From contig JACPNV010000033.1 in NCBI GenBank assembly GCA_016185305.1, forward strand, positions 1 to 64,000: a stretch of 64,000 bases of DNA, read 5' to 3'. A program made the translations under genes and the position numbers. Source of the DNA: Actinomycetota bacterium. GTDB taxonomy: Bacteria > Actinomycetota > Acidimicrobiia > Acidimicrobiales > Acidimicrobilacustridaceae. Below are positions 1 to 7,382 of this stretch, one piece after another. Position 1 is the first letter of the stretch. The number at the start of each line of letters is the position of its first letter. Under the pieces are notes generated by a model. The model saw nothing but the letters and a program-made list of their open reading frames with translations. It had not been told where the DNA came from and searched no databases.

Positions 1-939
1 GGCGGGAACCTGATCGCCCCGAACGCCGACAACGCCTGGACCTACACCGACAACACCGGCGCTACCGGCCAAGTCCCCCAAGTCCTCCAACTCACCCTCG
101 GCGGCGTCTTCGGCGGCGGCGTCGTCTACTACGCCTACGGCGGCGACCGCATCTCCCAACAACGCACCCAATACTTCGGCCAGGACTACCTCGGCTCCAC
201 CACCCCCAGCGCCGTCCCCGGCAGCAACAACTACAGCCCCTACGGCGAGAACCTCTACGGCACCGCCGAACCCTGGTTCGGCTACCGCTCCGAATTCCAA
301 ATCTACGACCTCATCGACCTCCGCAACCGCAACTACGACCCCACCACCGGCACCTTCATCAGCCGAGACCCCGCCAACGCGCTCACCCGATCCGCATACG
401 GATACGTCGGCGGCAACCCCCTCAACGCCACCGACCCCAGCGGACTGTTCGTCCACGACAAAATCGGTGTGGCTATCGATCTCGTTAGGGGTTCGGTTCG
501 CGCCCCGGACTACATAACCCTTGACGCTTCATACGTCTGGCCCCTGGCCGTGATACCGATCTGGCCGGATCCTCCGATCGGCATTCCCGTCGGGGCGGGC
601 CCGGGAGGGAACATAACTATCAGTCGTTCGGGGAACATCTTCCTCGGTGGTGGACCGACTGTCGGATCCGCCGGTCCGAGCGGGTCAATTCGCGGGGGCT
701 GGTTCGACCAACAGAATTGTCCCACGGCGCAACAAGTCGACAACTTTGTAAGCGGACCAGGAGTGACAGCTTCCGGCACCCTGCCAGTGTTCGGGCCGGT
801 CGGGCCATCGATCGGGCAGACCTACGGCTTCCCGCAGACCGCAACCGAAGTCGGAATCGGGGCGACTCCGGTCCCGGGGGCCAGTGTAAATGGCTCGTGG
901 AACTTCCAGCTCCCATGGTTTTCGTTGCCAGGTTGGTAG
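1..939 (+). CDS. RHS/YD-repeat protein, C-terminal end (5' partial): cassette 1 core end plus tip
   Basis: The reading frame is open from base 1, so the gene begins upstream of the window. The first 150 codons are the end of an RHS core: QDYLGSTTPS, then FGYRSEFQIYDLIDLRNRNY, then YDPTTGTFISRDP and NPLNATDPSGLF at about residues 110-150. RHS proteins carry a conserved core shell followed by a variable C-terminal tip that is often a toxin. Here the tip is about 160 residues and rich in Gly and Pro (GGNITISRSGNIFLGGG, VDNFVSGPGV, EVGIGATPVPGAS), ending WFSLPGW. I do not recognise a named enzymatic toxin family in it; the pattern looks like a beta-rich domain of unknown function seen at the ends of RHS-type proteins. 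The next gene starts 2 bases after the stop. Sure of RHS, unsure of tip activity. Confidence 0.85.
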   Translation, partial: GGNLIAPNADNAWTYTDNTGATGQVPQVLQLTLGGVFGGGVVYYAYGGDRISQQRTQYFGQDYLGSTTPSAVPGSNNYSPYGENLYGTAEPWFGYRSEFQIYDLIDLRNRNYDPTTGTFISRDPANALTRSAYGYVGGNPLNATDPSGLFVHDKIGVAIDLVRGSVRAPDYITLDASYVWPLAVIPIWPDPPIGIPVGAGPGGNITISRSGNIFLGGGPTVGSAGPSGSIRGGWFDQQNCPTAQQVDNFVSGPGVTASGTLPVFGPVGPSIGQTYGFPQTATEVGIGATPVPGASVNGSWNFQLPWFSLPGW

Positions 940-941
940 GG

Positions 942-1202
942 ATGATCGGGGAGATGCTTTTGGCGGTCGCAATGACGCTGTTTGGCGCCGCTCTAGTTTG
1001 GCTGGGCATCGATAAGCGCCGGGTGGAAGCGTTCGGGTCAGGCACGCGGGCAAACTATGAGCACTGGAGACTACTCAAACTGGTTCGAGTCTCGTACGCG
1101 ACATACCTAGCGCGGACCCGGTTGATGACTTTAGGAGTGGGACTGTTCTTCTTGATGCTCGGCGTCTTAGCCATTGTTGCGACGGCCGTGAAGCTGAGAT
1201 GA
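942..1202 (+). CDS. Small two-TM membrane protein, candidate immunity partner of tip 1
   Basis: 86 residues starting at the ATG two bases after the RHS stop; an in-frame ATG at 915 would overlap the RHS gene. Two hydrophobic segments are clear: residues about 4-20 (LLAVAMTLFGAALVWLGI) and about 62-83 (LGVGLFFLMLGVLAIVATAV), separated by a basic soluble stretch. No family is recognised. The immediate spacing to an RHS tip is the usual position of an immunity gene, and the same arrangement recurs in later cassettes (4794-5027, 7379-7900). A membrane immunity protein would suit a tip acting at the inner membrane. The immunity role is inference from position and topology only. Confidence 0.6.
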   Translation: MIGEMLLAVAMTLFGAALVWLGIDKRRVEAFGSGTRANYEHWRLLKLVRVSYATYLARTRLMTLGVGLFFLMLGVLAIVATAVKLR

Positions 1203-2003
1203 TGATCGACTTCCGCTCTACTACGACCCCACCACCGGCACCTTCCTCACGCGGGACAGCGAAGACGGCGTCGACGGGACAACGACGGTGTCGAATCCGT
1301 ATCACTACACAGACAACGACCCACTCAACAAGACCGACCCGATGGGGACGAGGCCGACCGACCCGGGCCGCCTTCGCGAATATCTCAACGCGGTCTTCTG
1401 CATCAACATGAACAGCACGGCCCCAGAGCTCGCTCCCGAGAAGCTGATGCTGATTCAAGACTGCATCCAAGAGCGGGTACCCGAACGCGCAGCGTCCAGC
1501 GACGCAGGACGCCTGCAGTTCCTTGCAGGTCTGGTCATCGGAGTCTCAATGTCGGCGGGGTTCATCCCCTCGATCGAGGGCGGGCTATCTGGTGGCAGCC
1601 CTGGCGGCGTCGCTGGGATCGTCGGCCTCGATAGCGCGGCAGCACAGGAGCTGCTGGACATGCTCTCGGTCAATGTCGGAGCGGATGTTGAGCTGCCGAC
1701 TCCGATCGAAGTGATTCAGCGTGACGAGAAGAAGCGCAAGGCAAGGGAAACACGTTCAGCGGATCTCTGGGATTCAACAAGGACACTATTGAACCTGCAC
1801 TGAAGGAACACCTCACGGAGAACTTCGAGAACGCCTCGATTCGTCCAGCGACCGGTGGCAGCGCGCAAGCCGGAAACATCGGGAGCATTCAAAGCCGCGG
1901 CTTGATGACGGGTCCGAACGGTCGAAGCCTCCCCATCCTCAGTGTGTGGACAATCCGATCCGATGGATCGATCGACTTCCAGACGGCGTACTTACATGGT
2001 TGA
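1198..2003 (+). pseudogene. Displaced RHS tail, cassette 2 (headless and frameshifted)
   Basis: Frame 1 opens after a stop at 1195-1197 and goes straight into the RHS core end: YYDPTTGTFLTRDS, NPYHYTDNDPLNKTDPMGTR. No start codon precedes the motif, so it is an orphan tail without its RHS shell. A tip of about 150 residues follows. Around 1740-1746 the coding signal moves from frame 1 to frame 3: frame 1 ends in low-quality residues at 1803, whereas frame 3 reads GNTFSGSLGFNKDTIEPAL, then SIRPATGGSAQAGNIGSI, and ends SDGSIDFQTAYLHG at a TGA at 2001-2003. That stop overlaps the next ATG (1996) by 8 bases, as expected of an intact toxin/immunity pair before the indel. The frame-3 end loosely resembles short DUF6883-like domains; I am not certain. 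Confidence 0.65.
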
Positions 2004-2436
2004 GCTGCTGACAATAGGAACCGGACGCCTCACCTTCATCGTTCGACGGCAGGCCGAGCCGTCGGGCGGAGAGCATTGGACGATCGAGCGGGTCAGTGAC
2101 CACGCGACCGTGCTCGATCTGGTCCGTCCCGGGCTCGAGGCTGCGGGAGTGCTTTCGGTCGGTGACTATCTGATGTTCTGGATCGGCCGGACCCTGGCGG
2201 TGTTGCTCCCCGATGTCTCCATCCTCGAGGCCAGCGAGCCAATCAACTCGATCTATTTTCAACGAGGGAACTTTACGGTCGTCGAGGAAACGATGGTCGA
2301 GAGGGTTGGTCGCGAGCTTGACGATCTCGTGGCCGTTTGGGAGTCGTCGGACGTGATCGTCAGCTCGCACGTCCTCGATGACGGCACCCTCGCGCTGGAG
2401 GACTTCTCGGGTGAGCTCTCTGTGTTTGAGCTGTGA
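1996..2436 (+). CDS. Candidate immunity protein of cassette 2 (soluble)
   Basis: 146 residues beginning MVELLTIGTG. The ATG overlaps the last 8 bases of the frame-3 tip (ATGGTTGA), which is why I prefer it to the in-frame start at 1942. The protein is acidic, with no membrane segment or signal peptide, and alternates hydrophobic and charged residues (LLPDVSILEASEPINSIYF, VVEETMVERVGRELDDLV), compatible with a small alpha/beta fold. No family is recognised. Position directly behind an RHS tip suggests an immunity protein. If the tip's frameshift is real, it would now protect against a non-produced toxin, which is common in orphan tip arrays. Confidence 0.6.
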   Translation: MVELLTIGTGRLTFIVRRQAEPSGGEHWTIERVSDHATVLDLVRPGLEAAGVLSVGDYLMFWIGRTLAVLLPDVSILEASEPINSIYFQRGNFTVVEETMVERVGRELDDLVAVWESSDVIVSSHVLDDGTLALEDFSGELSVFEL

Positions 2437-3319
2437 TCGCGACTACGACCCCACCACCGGCACCTTCCTCACCCGCGACCCACTCGGAGGCGACCCGGCC
2501 GGCAAGACCACCACCACCACCAACTCCTACGCCTACGGCTACAACGACCCACTCAACCGAACCGACCCACTCGGGCTACGGAGCACGGATGCTGCGATCA
2601 CTGCTGCCAGCAAGCAGTCGATGTGCGGGAGCTTCTGCCCTCCAGGCTTCCTTTTGAAACTTGCGCCATCTCTGAACGGAGTGCCGATAGCCGCGCTCAA
2701 GCCTCTGCTTGCTGACCTGAGTGGCATAGTCGAGTACGCGTGGGGCGTTTTGCAGTCGGGTCGGATCAACATCGGGTACTCAGCCGGAATGTGCCTCGAC
2801 GGTGCCGGGTCGCTCGGACCGATACTTGGCGTTGCGGGCTCCGCCGGCTTCTGTTTCTTCATTGGCAAGGATGACTACTGGGCGATTGGGGCCGTTTCGG
2901 CTCCCGGCATCGGGACTCCCATTCCTGGCGACCCGAACAACACGGGCTTTGGTCAGGGCAGTCGAGAGGCACCCCTCTCCGGAGGATCGGCCTCGATTAC
3001 TGCCGGCCTGCTGATCTCGAATGCCGACAGCGCGGATCAGATCAGTCAGTGGGGGATCTGCTTCGGTGGAAGTAGCCAGATCTTTGGCCGCGTCGGAGGG
3101 GCGTTCGAGATCTGCATCAGCCTGAATGGGTTGACTTCAAACTTCACGACATCTGGCAAGTGGACTGCGTATGTCGGTCTTGGGGTCGTGGTGGGCTTCG
3201 AGATGCACGCGTATGCCGCGTACACCGGTGCTCGCAAGCTCGGTCCACGGATTCGCCCAATCTTCGGCAGAGGAGATCTGGCATGCACTTTGTTGGCGAT
3301 GCCGGTCTGCCCCGATTGA
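2378..3319 (+). CDS. Displaced RHS tail, cassette 3, with hydrophobic Gly-rich tip
   Basis: 313 codons from the ATG at 2378, but homology begins only near 2440: DRDYDPTTGTFLTRDP, then YGYNDPLNRTDPLGLR. The first 20 codons overlap the end of the upstream immunity gene and are probably fortuitous. The tip (about 245 residues) starts with a Cys-containing segment (CGSFCPPGFLLKLAPSLNGV) and has long hydrophobic/Gly-rich runs: SLGPILGVAGSAGFCFFIG, SASITAGLLISNADSADQI, AYVGLGVVVGFEMHAYAAY. No catalytic signature of known nuclease, deaminase or ADP-ribosylating tips is visible. The composition suggests a membrane-inserting or beta-rich domain; this is inference. It is followed after 13 bases by a membrane-anchored partner gene. 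Confidence 0.65.
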   Translation: MTAPSRWRTSRVSSLCLSCDRDYDPTTGTFLTRDPLGGDPAGKTTTTTNSYAYGYNDPLNRTDPLGLRSTDAAITAASKQSMCGSFCPPGFLLKLAPSLNGVPIAALKPLLADLSGIVEYAWGVLQSGRINIGYSAGMCLDGAGSLGPILGVAGSAGFCFFIGKDDYWAIGAVSAPGIGTPIPGDPNNTGFGQGSREAPLSGGSASITAGLLISNADSADQISQWGICFGGSSQIFGRVGGAFEICISLNGLTSNFTTSGKWTAYVGLGVVVGFEMHAYAAYTGARKLGPRIRPIFGRGDLACTLLAMPVCPD

Positions 3320-3332
3320 GGGAGTGCGTCGC

Positions 3333-3806
3333 ATGATCGCAGCGCTGTTGATCATCTGGGGTGTGATAGTCGTCGCCACCATCGGCTCGGTCGTATTCCT
3401 TCCGTCCATCCGTGCAGGTCGAGTGCTACGCGCATGGCGAAATGGCTCCGACGATGAGCTGCGCGTCGCCTTGAGCTCATGTCCGAACCTCTCCGACGTC
3501 GACTTGGACCTTGTCATCTCGTCGAGTGGGACGTTGCCCGGACGGCCCGCAGGGACGACAATGCCAAGCCTGCTCGTCGTGGTCTCGCGACTTACGATCG
3601 CCGTCATCAGCTTCAAGCCGCTCGGAGTCGGCACGGTGCTTTGTTACGACTCGCCAAAGGAAGTCTCATTCCGAATGGTCCGACGCGTTGGGCTTGGCGA
3701 GCTTCGCGAGGAGAAGAGCGGCCTCGTGCTGTCGGCTAGCGAGCCGGTGTTGCAGGACCTGATCGCTGGATTGCGCTCGTCGGGCTGGTCCGTCGCCGAT
3801 GACTGA
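3333..3806 (+). CDS. Membrane-anchored candidate immunity protein of cassette 3
   Basis: 157 residues from the ATG at 3333, preceded by GGGAG; an in-frame GTG at 3324 is possible. Residues 2-25 form one strong membrane helix (ALLIIWGVIVVATIGSVVF). The rest is a soluble domain with a PH-like look: RVLRAWRNGSDDELRVALSS, then VSFRMVRRVGLGELREEKS and VLQDLIAGLRSSGWSV. No exact family assigned. It sits 13 bases behind the tip of cassette 3, and its stop overlaps the next RHS tail start (ATGACTGA, 3799-3806). A scrambled, partly deleted copy lies at about 11,207-11,588, which shows this cassette has been duplicated. Confidence 0.6.
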   Translation: MIAALLIIWGVIVVATIGSVVFLPSIRAGRVLRAWRNGSDDELRVALSSCPNLSDVDLDLVISSSGTLPGRPAGTTMPSLLVVVSRLTIAVISFKPLGVGTVLCYDSPKEVSFRMVRRVGLGELREEKSGLVLSASEPVLQDLIAGLRSSGWSVADD

Positions 3807-4620
3807 GTGCTGCGGACGGCGCAGCCTGTCCAGAGCCATCCGCACCGGCGCCTACGACCCCGCCACCGGAACCTTCCTCACAAGAGACAGCTTGGACGGC
3901 GAAGACGGCCATACGACGGTGGCGAACCCCTACCACTACGCCGACAACGACCCGCTCAACAGGGTAGATCCCCTCGGGCTGCGGCCGGGCAAGGCGTGTG
4001 CCAACGAGGTTCGAGAGGCGTACAAGGATCAAAAGTTCGATGTGGGGCGGTTTGAGCGCTTTGGCTGTGACGTCGTTCCGGTCGACAAGAAGTCGACGAC
4101 GGGTGAGTGTGGCTTTGGGAGTGGCCCGGATGCGTGGGTGTTCTGTCTGAAGGCGCGGAACTACGTCTTGTACGGGAACCTCTATTCGATGAAGTCGGGG
4201 TGCTTGCGTGAGGTCGTGCTCGGTGTGTGGCAACCAACCAAGTGCGGCACGACACCGACGACAAGCGGACAGATCGAGACGGACAACAGCAACGAGCTCG
4301 CGATCCCGACCAACATTGAGCCGGGCATCTATACGGTCGTCGGATCGGGGAACTATCGAGACTCGTGTGGGGTCTCTACTCAGTCGGACGGGTCGAGCCT
4401 TTCCAACTCGGGTTTTGAGCCGTTCAAATCCGGAATGTGCCAATACCAGAGGGTCTCGGCGAACAAGTCGGCGATGGTTGTCGATGTGCAGATGTGTCCG
4501 TTTGTCTGCATTACGGCGGGGGTCGCTGCCGATAAGCCGTTCATCACCGTTGGGCCGTATGGATGGGGGCCGATACCGTCGCTCAATGTCGGAGCGACCC
4601 AGGCGGAGAACAACCCGTGA
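3799..4620 (+). CDS. Displaced RHS tail, cassette 4, Cys-rich tip
   Basis: 273 codons; the ATG overlaps the preceding stop by 8 bases. The N-terminus (MTECCGRRSLSRAIRTG) leads into YDPATGTFLTRDS, NPYHYADNDPLNRVDPLGLR. The tip is unusual for a bacterial cytosolic protein: about ten Cys residues within 200 (KACANEV, FGCDVVP, GECGFG, VFCLKA, SGCLREV, DSCGVS, GMCQYQ, MCPFVCI), consistent with disulphides and an extracellular life. The TGA at 4618-4620 is followed in the same frame by a further 58 sense codons ending at 4794, so the tip may have been longer and cut by a nonsense change. No known toxin family recognised. Confidence 0.65.
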   Translation: MTECCGRRSLSRAIRTGAYDPATGTFLTRDSLDGEDGHTTVANPYHYADNDPLNRVDPLGLRPGKACANEVREAYKDQKFDVGRFERFGCDVVPVDKKSTTGECGFGSGPDAWVFCLKARNYVLYGNLYSMKSGCLREVVLGVWQPTKCGTTPTTSGQIETDNSNELAIPTNIEPGIYTVVGSGNYRDSCGVSTQSDGSSLSNSGFEPFKSGMCQYQRVSANKSAMVVDVQMCPFVCITAGVAADKPFITVGPYGWGPIPSLNVGATQAENNP

Positions 4621-4638
4621 GCGCGAGCGGGTGAAGGA

Positions 4639-4794
4639 ATGGCGGGCAGTGCTGGCTACTTCGTCGGCGTGTGGGGGGAGGAGAGCTTCGCGGGTCAACA
4701 GATCGCTCCGAACACGGGAGGGGCAGGTGTCTTTCTCGGCAAGGGAGCGGGTGGGAGTCTTGGTCCTACCTACACGTGGATACCCGGCTGTTGA
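4639..4794 (+). pseudogene. In-frame continuation of the cassette 4 tip after a TGA
   Basis: Frame 1 continues past the TGA at 4618-4620 and from the ATG at 4639 gives 51 residues: MAGSAGYFVGVWGEESFAGQ, then GAGVFLGKGAGGSLGPTYTW and IPGC. This Gly-rich end resembles the Gly-rich, aromatic-ending tail of tip 1 (ending LPGW). Its stop (4792-4794) shares bases with the ATG of the next small membrane gene (TGATG). Because toxin tips normally abut the immunity gene, I read this as the true C-terminus of the cassette 4 tip, separated by a nonsense mutation. It could instead be an independently translated peptide. Confidence 0.45.
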
Positions 4795-5027
4795 TGTTCG
4801 CGACGTGCGAGCCAGTCCCGATCGTTGTCAGCTTGTCATTCTCGGGGCTGTTGGTCGCGGGCCTCATCTTTCGGGATCGGTACTTCGCATGGTTGGGGAA
4901 GATCTCCAATACGTATAGGCGAGGAACTCCTAGCGGCGACATCAGCTACTGGATGGCGCTTGCCCTTGCCGCGCTTGGGATCCCCGTTGGCCTCGTCGTG
5001 GCCGGGTCGTTCTGGGCGCAGTGTTGA
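4794..5027 (+). CDS. Small two-TM membrane protein, candidate immunity partner of cassette 4
   Basis: 77 residues; the ATG overlaps the upstream stop as TGATG, which favours this start over an in-frame upstream one. Two membrane segments: residues about 8-26 (VPIVVSLSFSGLLVAGLIF) and about 55-74 (MALALAALGIPVGLVVAGSF). Similar in size and topology to the gene at 942-1202, although the sequences are not obviously alike. A partial copy of its first ~65 bases, fused to sequence from just after its end, is found at about 11,070-11,160. Immunity function is inferred from position. Confidence 0.55.
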   Translation: MFATCEPVPIVVSLSFSGLLVAGLIFRDRYFAWLGKISNTYRRGTPSGDISYWMALALAALGIPVGLVVAGSFWAQC

Positions 5028-5464
5028 GCTCATCGGATCGTGACGTGACCCGGTCGCGCTGCCCGCGGCCTCCGGACGCCTTTGGGGGATTCGCTCCGGT
5101 TTTGTTCGTCGTCGTGCTTGCTGGCTGCGCCGGCGGCATGGAAAAAGTCGGAGCGCTGCCCCGCTTGACGGCGTTGGTCCAGCACGGTACGCGGAGATCG
5201 GCCAGCTCGTCGGCGTAACGATTCGAGGGGTCACATGAGCGCTCTTGATGTCGCAGTGGTTGAAGTGAAGTGACTCGAGGCGAGATCGGCCTCGCAGGGC
5301 GAGGAACCGCAAGGGCAGCGACGCCACGGTGAACGCGAGCGGGATCGGTCCGAGTCGACGTAGGACGGCGTCAAGCATGGCGGCGAACTCTACGTGGACG
5401 GGCGGGAGCGTGTTCGTCGTCCCCTTGGTGTGTGCCGGTGCGGTCTTCGGGCCATACTGGGCCG
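5028..5464 (+). other. No gene seen between cassette 4 and the TA pair
   Basis: Neither strand has an open frame with recognisable features here. The first ~65 bases (5027-5092) recur near 11,140-11,205, partly direct and partly inverted, so this stretch belongs to the rearranged part of the array. No terminator with a clear U tract is visible. Confidence 0.5.
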
Positions 5465-5659
5465 GTGAGCTTGGCAGATGAGCTTCTCGAACAGCGCCGC
5501 CGGCGTCGCCGCGAGGGTGACCCGCGGTTGAGCCCCGAAGGCCGGGAGATCCTGTTGCGGATCACGACCGGGGATCTCGCTGACGAGTTCGGCCGTTCGC
5601 TCGAGGAGATCTCCGAAGCGGATCCTTTGCTGTCGGGCACCGACCGCGACGACGACTGA
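5465..5659 (+). CDS. Antitoxin of a PIN-like toxin-antitoxin pair
   Basis: 64 residues from the GTG at 5465 (VSLADELLEQRRRRRREGDP); an in-frame start at 5432 would add 11 residues. The protein is short and highly charged: a basic N-terminal stretch, then LSPEGREILLRITTGDLADE and an acidic end (PLLSGTDRDDD). This fits a small antitoxin whose acidic tail masks a toxin. The putative toxin starts 22 bases downstream. A decayed copy of the central and C-terminal part lies at about 12,100-12,210 (SSPDGKAIVLQITIGDRAD). Family assignment is by context and composition. Confidence 0.55.
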   Translation: MSLADELLEQRRRRRREGDPRLSPEGREILLRITTGDLADEFGRSLEEISEADPLLSGTDRDDD

Positions 5660-5681
5660 CCAGCGGAACGGGTGCGAGCTG

Positions 5682-6098
5682 GTGATCGTGATCGATGAGT
5701 ATCTGGCCGTGCGGGTGATGGCGGGTGCCTGGCCTACCGAGCTCCCCGACGACGACGTTGCCCTCACTGCCAGCCGATGGTGGCGGCTTCTGCAGCGCAT
5801 CCATGATCCCGGCACCGGTCAACTCTCACGCCTCCTCGCCACGCTCGGCCCGGATGATCAGCTCGTGCTCCGGCACCCGCACCCCGAAGTGCTCGAAGTG
5901 CTTGACCCGCGGCCGCTGCTCGATGACGCCGCCGCGATCAACGCCCGCTACCGGTCTGCTGGCCTGCTTGTCGCCGAGTCGCTTTGCGCCGGGCTCGTTC
6001 ACGGTCGCCAACTCTGGTTCGGCCCGCATCGCAACGTCGGCGTCCGCCTCGCCGAGATCGCCGACGACCTCGACATCGCCATTCGCGTTCTCGGCTGA
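5682..6098 (+). CDS. PIN-like toxin
   Basis: 138 residues from a GTG start 22 bases after the antitoxin. It opens with VIVIDEYLAVRVM, the hydrophobic strand plus acidic residues typical of the first PIN strand. It later has HPEVLEVLDPRPLLDDAAAI, an AESLCAGLVHGRQLWF helix with a conserved acidic residue, and a C-terminal GVRLAEIADDLDIAIRVL strand-helix-strand. PIN toxins are Mg-dependent ribonucleases inhibited by the adjacent antitoxin. The acidic pattern is not the textbook VapC one (first D followed by E-Y rather than T/S), so I call it PIN-like. It sits between two RHS cassettes. Confidence 0.55.
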   Translation: MIVIDEYLAVRVMAGAWPTELPDDDVALTASRWWRLLQRIHDPGTGQLSRLLATLGPDDQLVLRHPHPEVLEVLDPRPLLDDAAAINARYRSAGLLVAESLCAGLVHGRQLWFGPHRNVGVRLAEIADDLDIAIRVLG

Positions 6099-6152
6099 AG
6101 AGGTCCGCGCCGGCTCGTTGACAACGCTGCTGCGCTGGGACAGGTTGGAGCG

Positions 6153-7382
6153 ATGAGCGTCACGGTCGCCGTCCTGCGGGAGGTCTCGCGCCGGGTCGCC
6201 GCGGGCGGAGCTGGTTCGCTCCATCCCTCGTGTTCCTGTGGCGGCCGTCGTCATAGCCGCGCCCGGTGCATGTACCGGCGCCGGCGCCGTCTACCACTAC
6301 GACAACCCCTCGATCTTGTGACGGCCCCGGGCCTACACCTACGACCACCGCCGGTCGGGCTCAACAGCACGGATCCACCCGCATCCGGGCAGCAGATGCA
6401 ACTACGACGGCGCCGGCGACAGAACCCGGGGAGGTGTCCGCCTCGTGGCCGGCGGACTCGGGACTACGACCCGTCGACTGGCACGTTTTTGCAGCGGGAC
6501 CCCTTGGATGGTGTGGACGGCACGCCAACCGTCGCTAACCCGTATCACTATGTGGCGAATGATCCGTTGAACAAGGTCGACCCACTTGGGCTACGACCCA
6601 AGGATTCGTTGGAGGCGTGCACTGCGTTGTATGTGGCGGAGACCAGCTTTTTTGGCCGTAATCCAGGTTCGGCGGAGATTGGCTTGCAAGCGAACATCCG
6701 GAAGTTCGATCGGGGTGAGACGCACTGTGGCCAGCGGCTGGCGTCGTTCAACAAGTGCGCGATGGCGGGCGGCACTTCGTGGGACTGGAACATCGATGGG
6801 GCGTACATCGATGGCGGCTGGGCGTGTGGACGTGTGATCCCCGACTGCAGCAAGGCCGTTGTGCCGATCTTCTGCGAACGTCAGGCAGGGCTCTTGAAGA
6901 TCAGTTACGGGGTCCTCGGGGCGAGTATCGCGGCTATCGGAATCGGGACGGGCAATTCGTATCTCGTTGGCTGTGGGATCGGGGTTGCTGGCAACTCGGT
7001 CTTCGGGAATGGAAACAATGTTCACCGCGACGCGGCAGGCGGTTGTGTCGCGGGTGCGGGAGCAGCTTCGGGCAATCCCTACGTTGGATGCGTCGCGGGC
7101 GCGCTCGGCCTTGGGGTGATCTCGGAGAGCGGTGGCAGCGTGTCTGCTGTGGCGGGCTGTCTCGCTGGAGCAGTCGGCGCGGGGGTTGGGTCCGTGGTGC
7201 CTGCGGGCCAGAAAGCGGCGTTCCTTACCGTCGGCAAGAACATGGAGCGACTAATCCAGTGCTTGACTGGTGGCACCGCTGCAGTAGCGACGAACAGCTC
7301 TGACTTCCACGCCGCGTGGGCCGCCTTCTACGGCTGTGTGGGCGGGATCGTTAGCTCCGCCAAGGACATAGACACGCGATGA
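6153..7382 (+). CDS. Displaced RHS tail, cassette 5, with glycine-zipper tip
   Basis: 409 codons are open, but the first ~100 are not RHS in this frame. In frame 1 the same DNA (6283-6420) reads remnants of YD repeats (VYHYDN, AYTYDHRR, NYDGAGDRTRG) interrupted by a stop, so the 5' part is a decayed RHS core and the real start is unknown. The recognisable core end is RDYDPSTGTFLQRDP, NPYHYVANDPLNKVDPLGLR (about 6465-6595). The 260-residue tip has a Cys-bearing first half (ETHCGQRLASFNKCAMAG, CGRVIPDCSKAVVPIFC). Its second half is dominated by GxxxG/Ala-rich helices (GVLGASIAAIGIGTGNSYL, GCVAGALGLGVISESG, GCLAGAVGAGVGSVV), typical of glycine-zipper membrane proteins. Its stop overlaps the next ATG. 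Confidence 0.65.
   Translation: MSVTVAVLREVSRRVAAGGAGSLHPSCSCGGRRHSRARCMYRRRRRLPLRQPLDLVTAPGLHLRPPPVGLNSTDPPASGQQMQLRRRRRQNPGRCPPRGRRTRDYDPSTGTFLQRDPLDGVDGTPTVANPYHYVANDPLNKVDPLGLRPKDSLEACTALYVAETSFFGRNPGSAEIGLQANIRKFDRGETHCGQRLASFNKCAMAGGTSWDWNIDGAYIDGGWACGRVIPDCSKAVVPIFCERQAGLLKISYGVLGASIAAIGIGTGNSYLVGCGIGVAGNSVFGNGNNVHRDAAGGCVAGAGAASGNPYVGCVAGALGLGVISESGGSVSAVAGCLAGAVGAGVGSVVPAGQKAAFLTVGKNMERLIQCLTGGTAAVATNSSDFHAAWAAFYGCVGGIVSSAKDIDTR

Noticed and set aside
1735-1750. Programmed ribosomal frameshift in the cassette 2 tip
   Set aside because: There is an AAGG-rich stretch but no classical slippery heptamer with a downstream structure; an indel is more likely.
4618-4620. TGA in the cassette 4 tip as selenocysteine or programmed readthrough
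   Set aside because: No SECIS-like hairpin or selenoprotein machinery is visible, and no typical readthrough context; a nonsense mutation is simpler.
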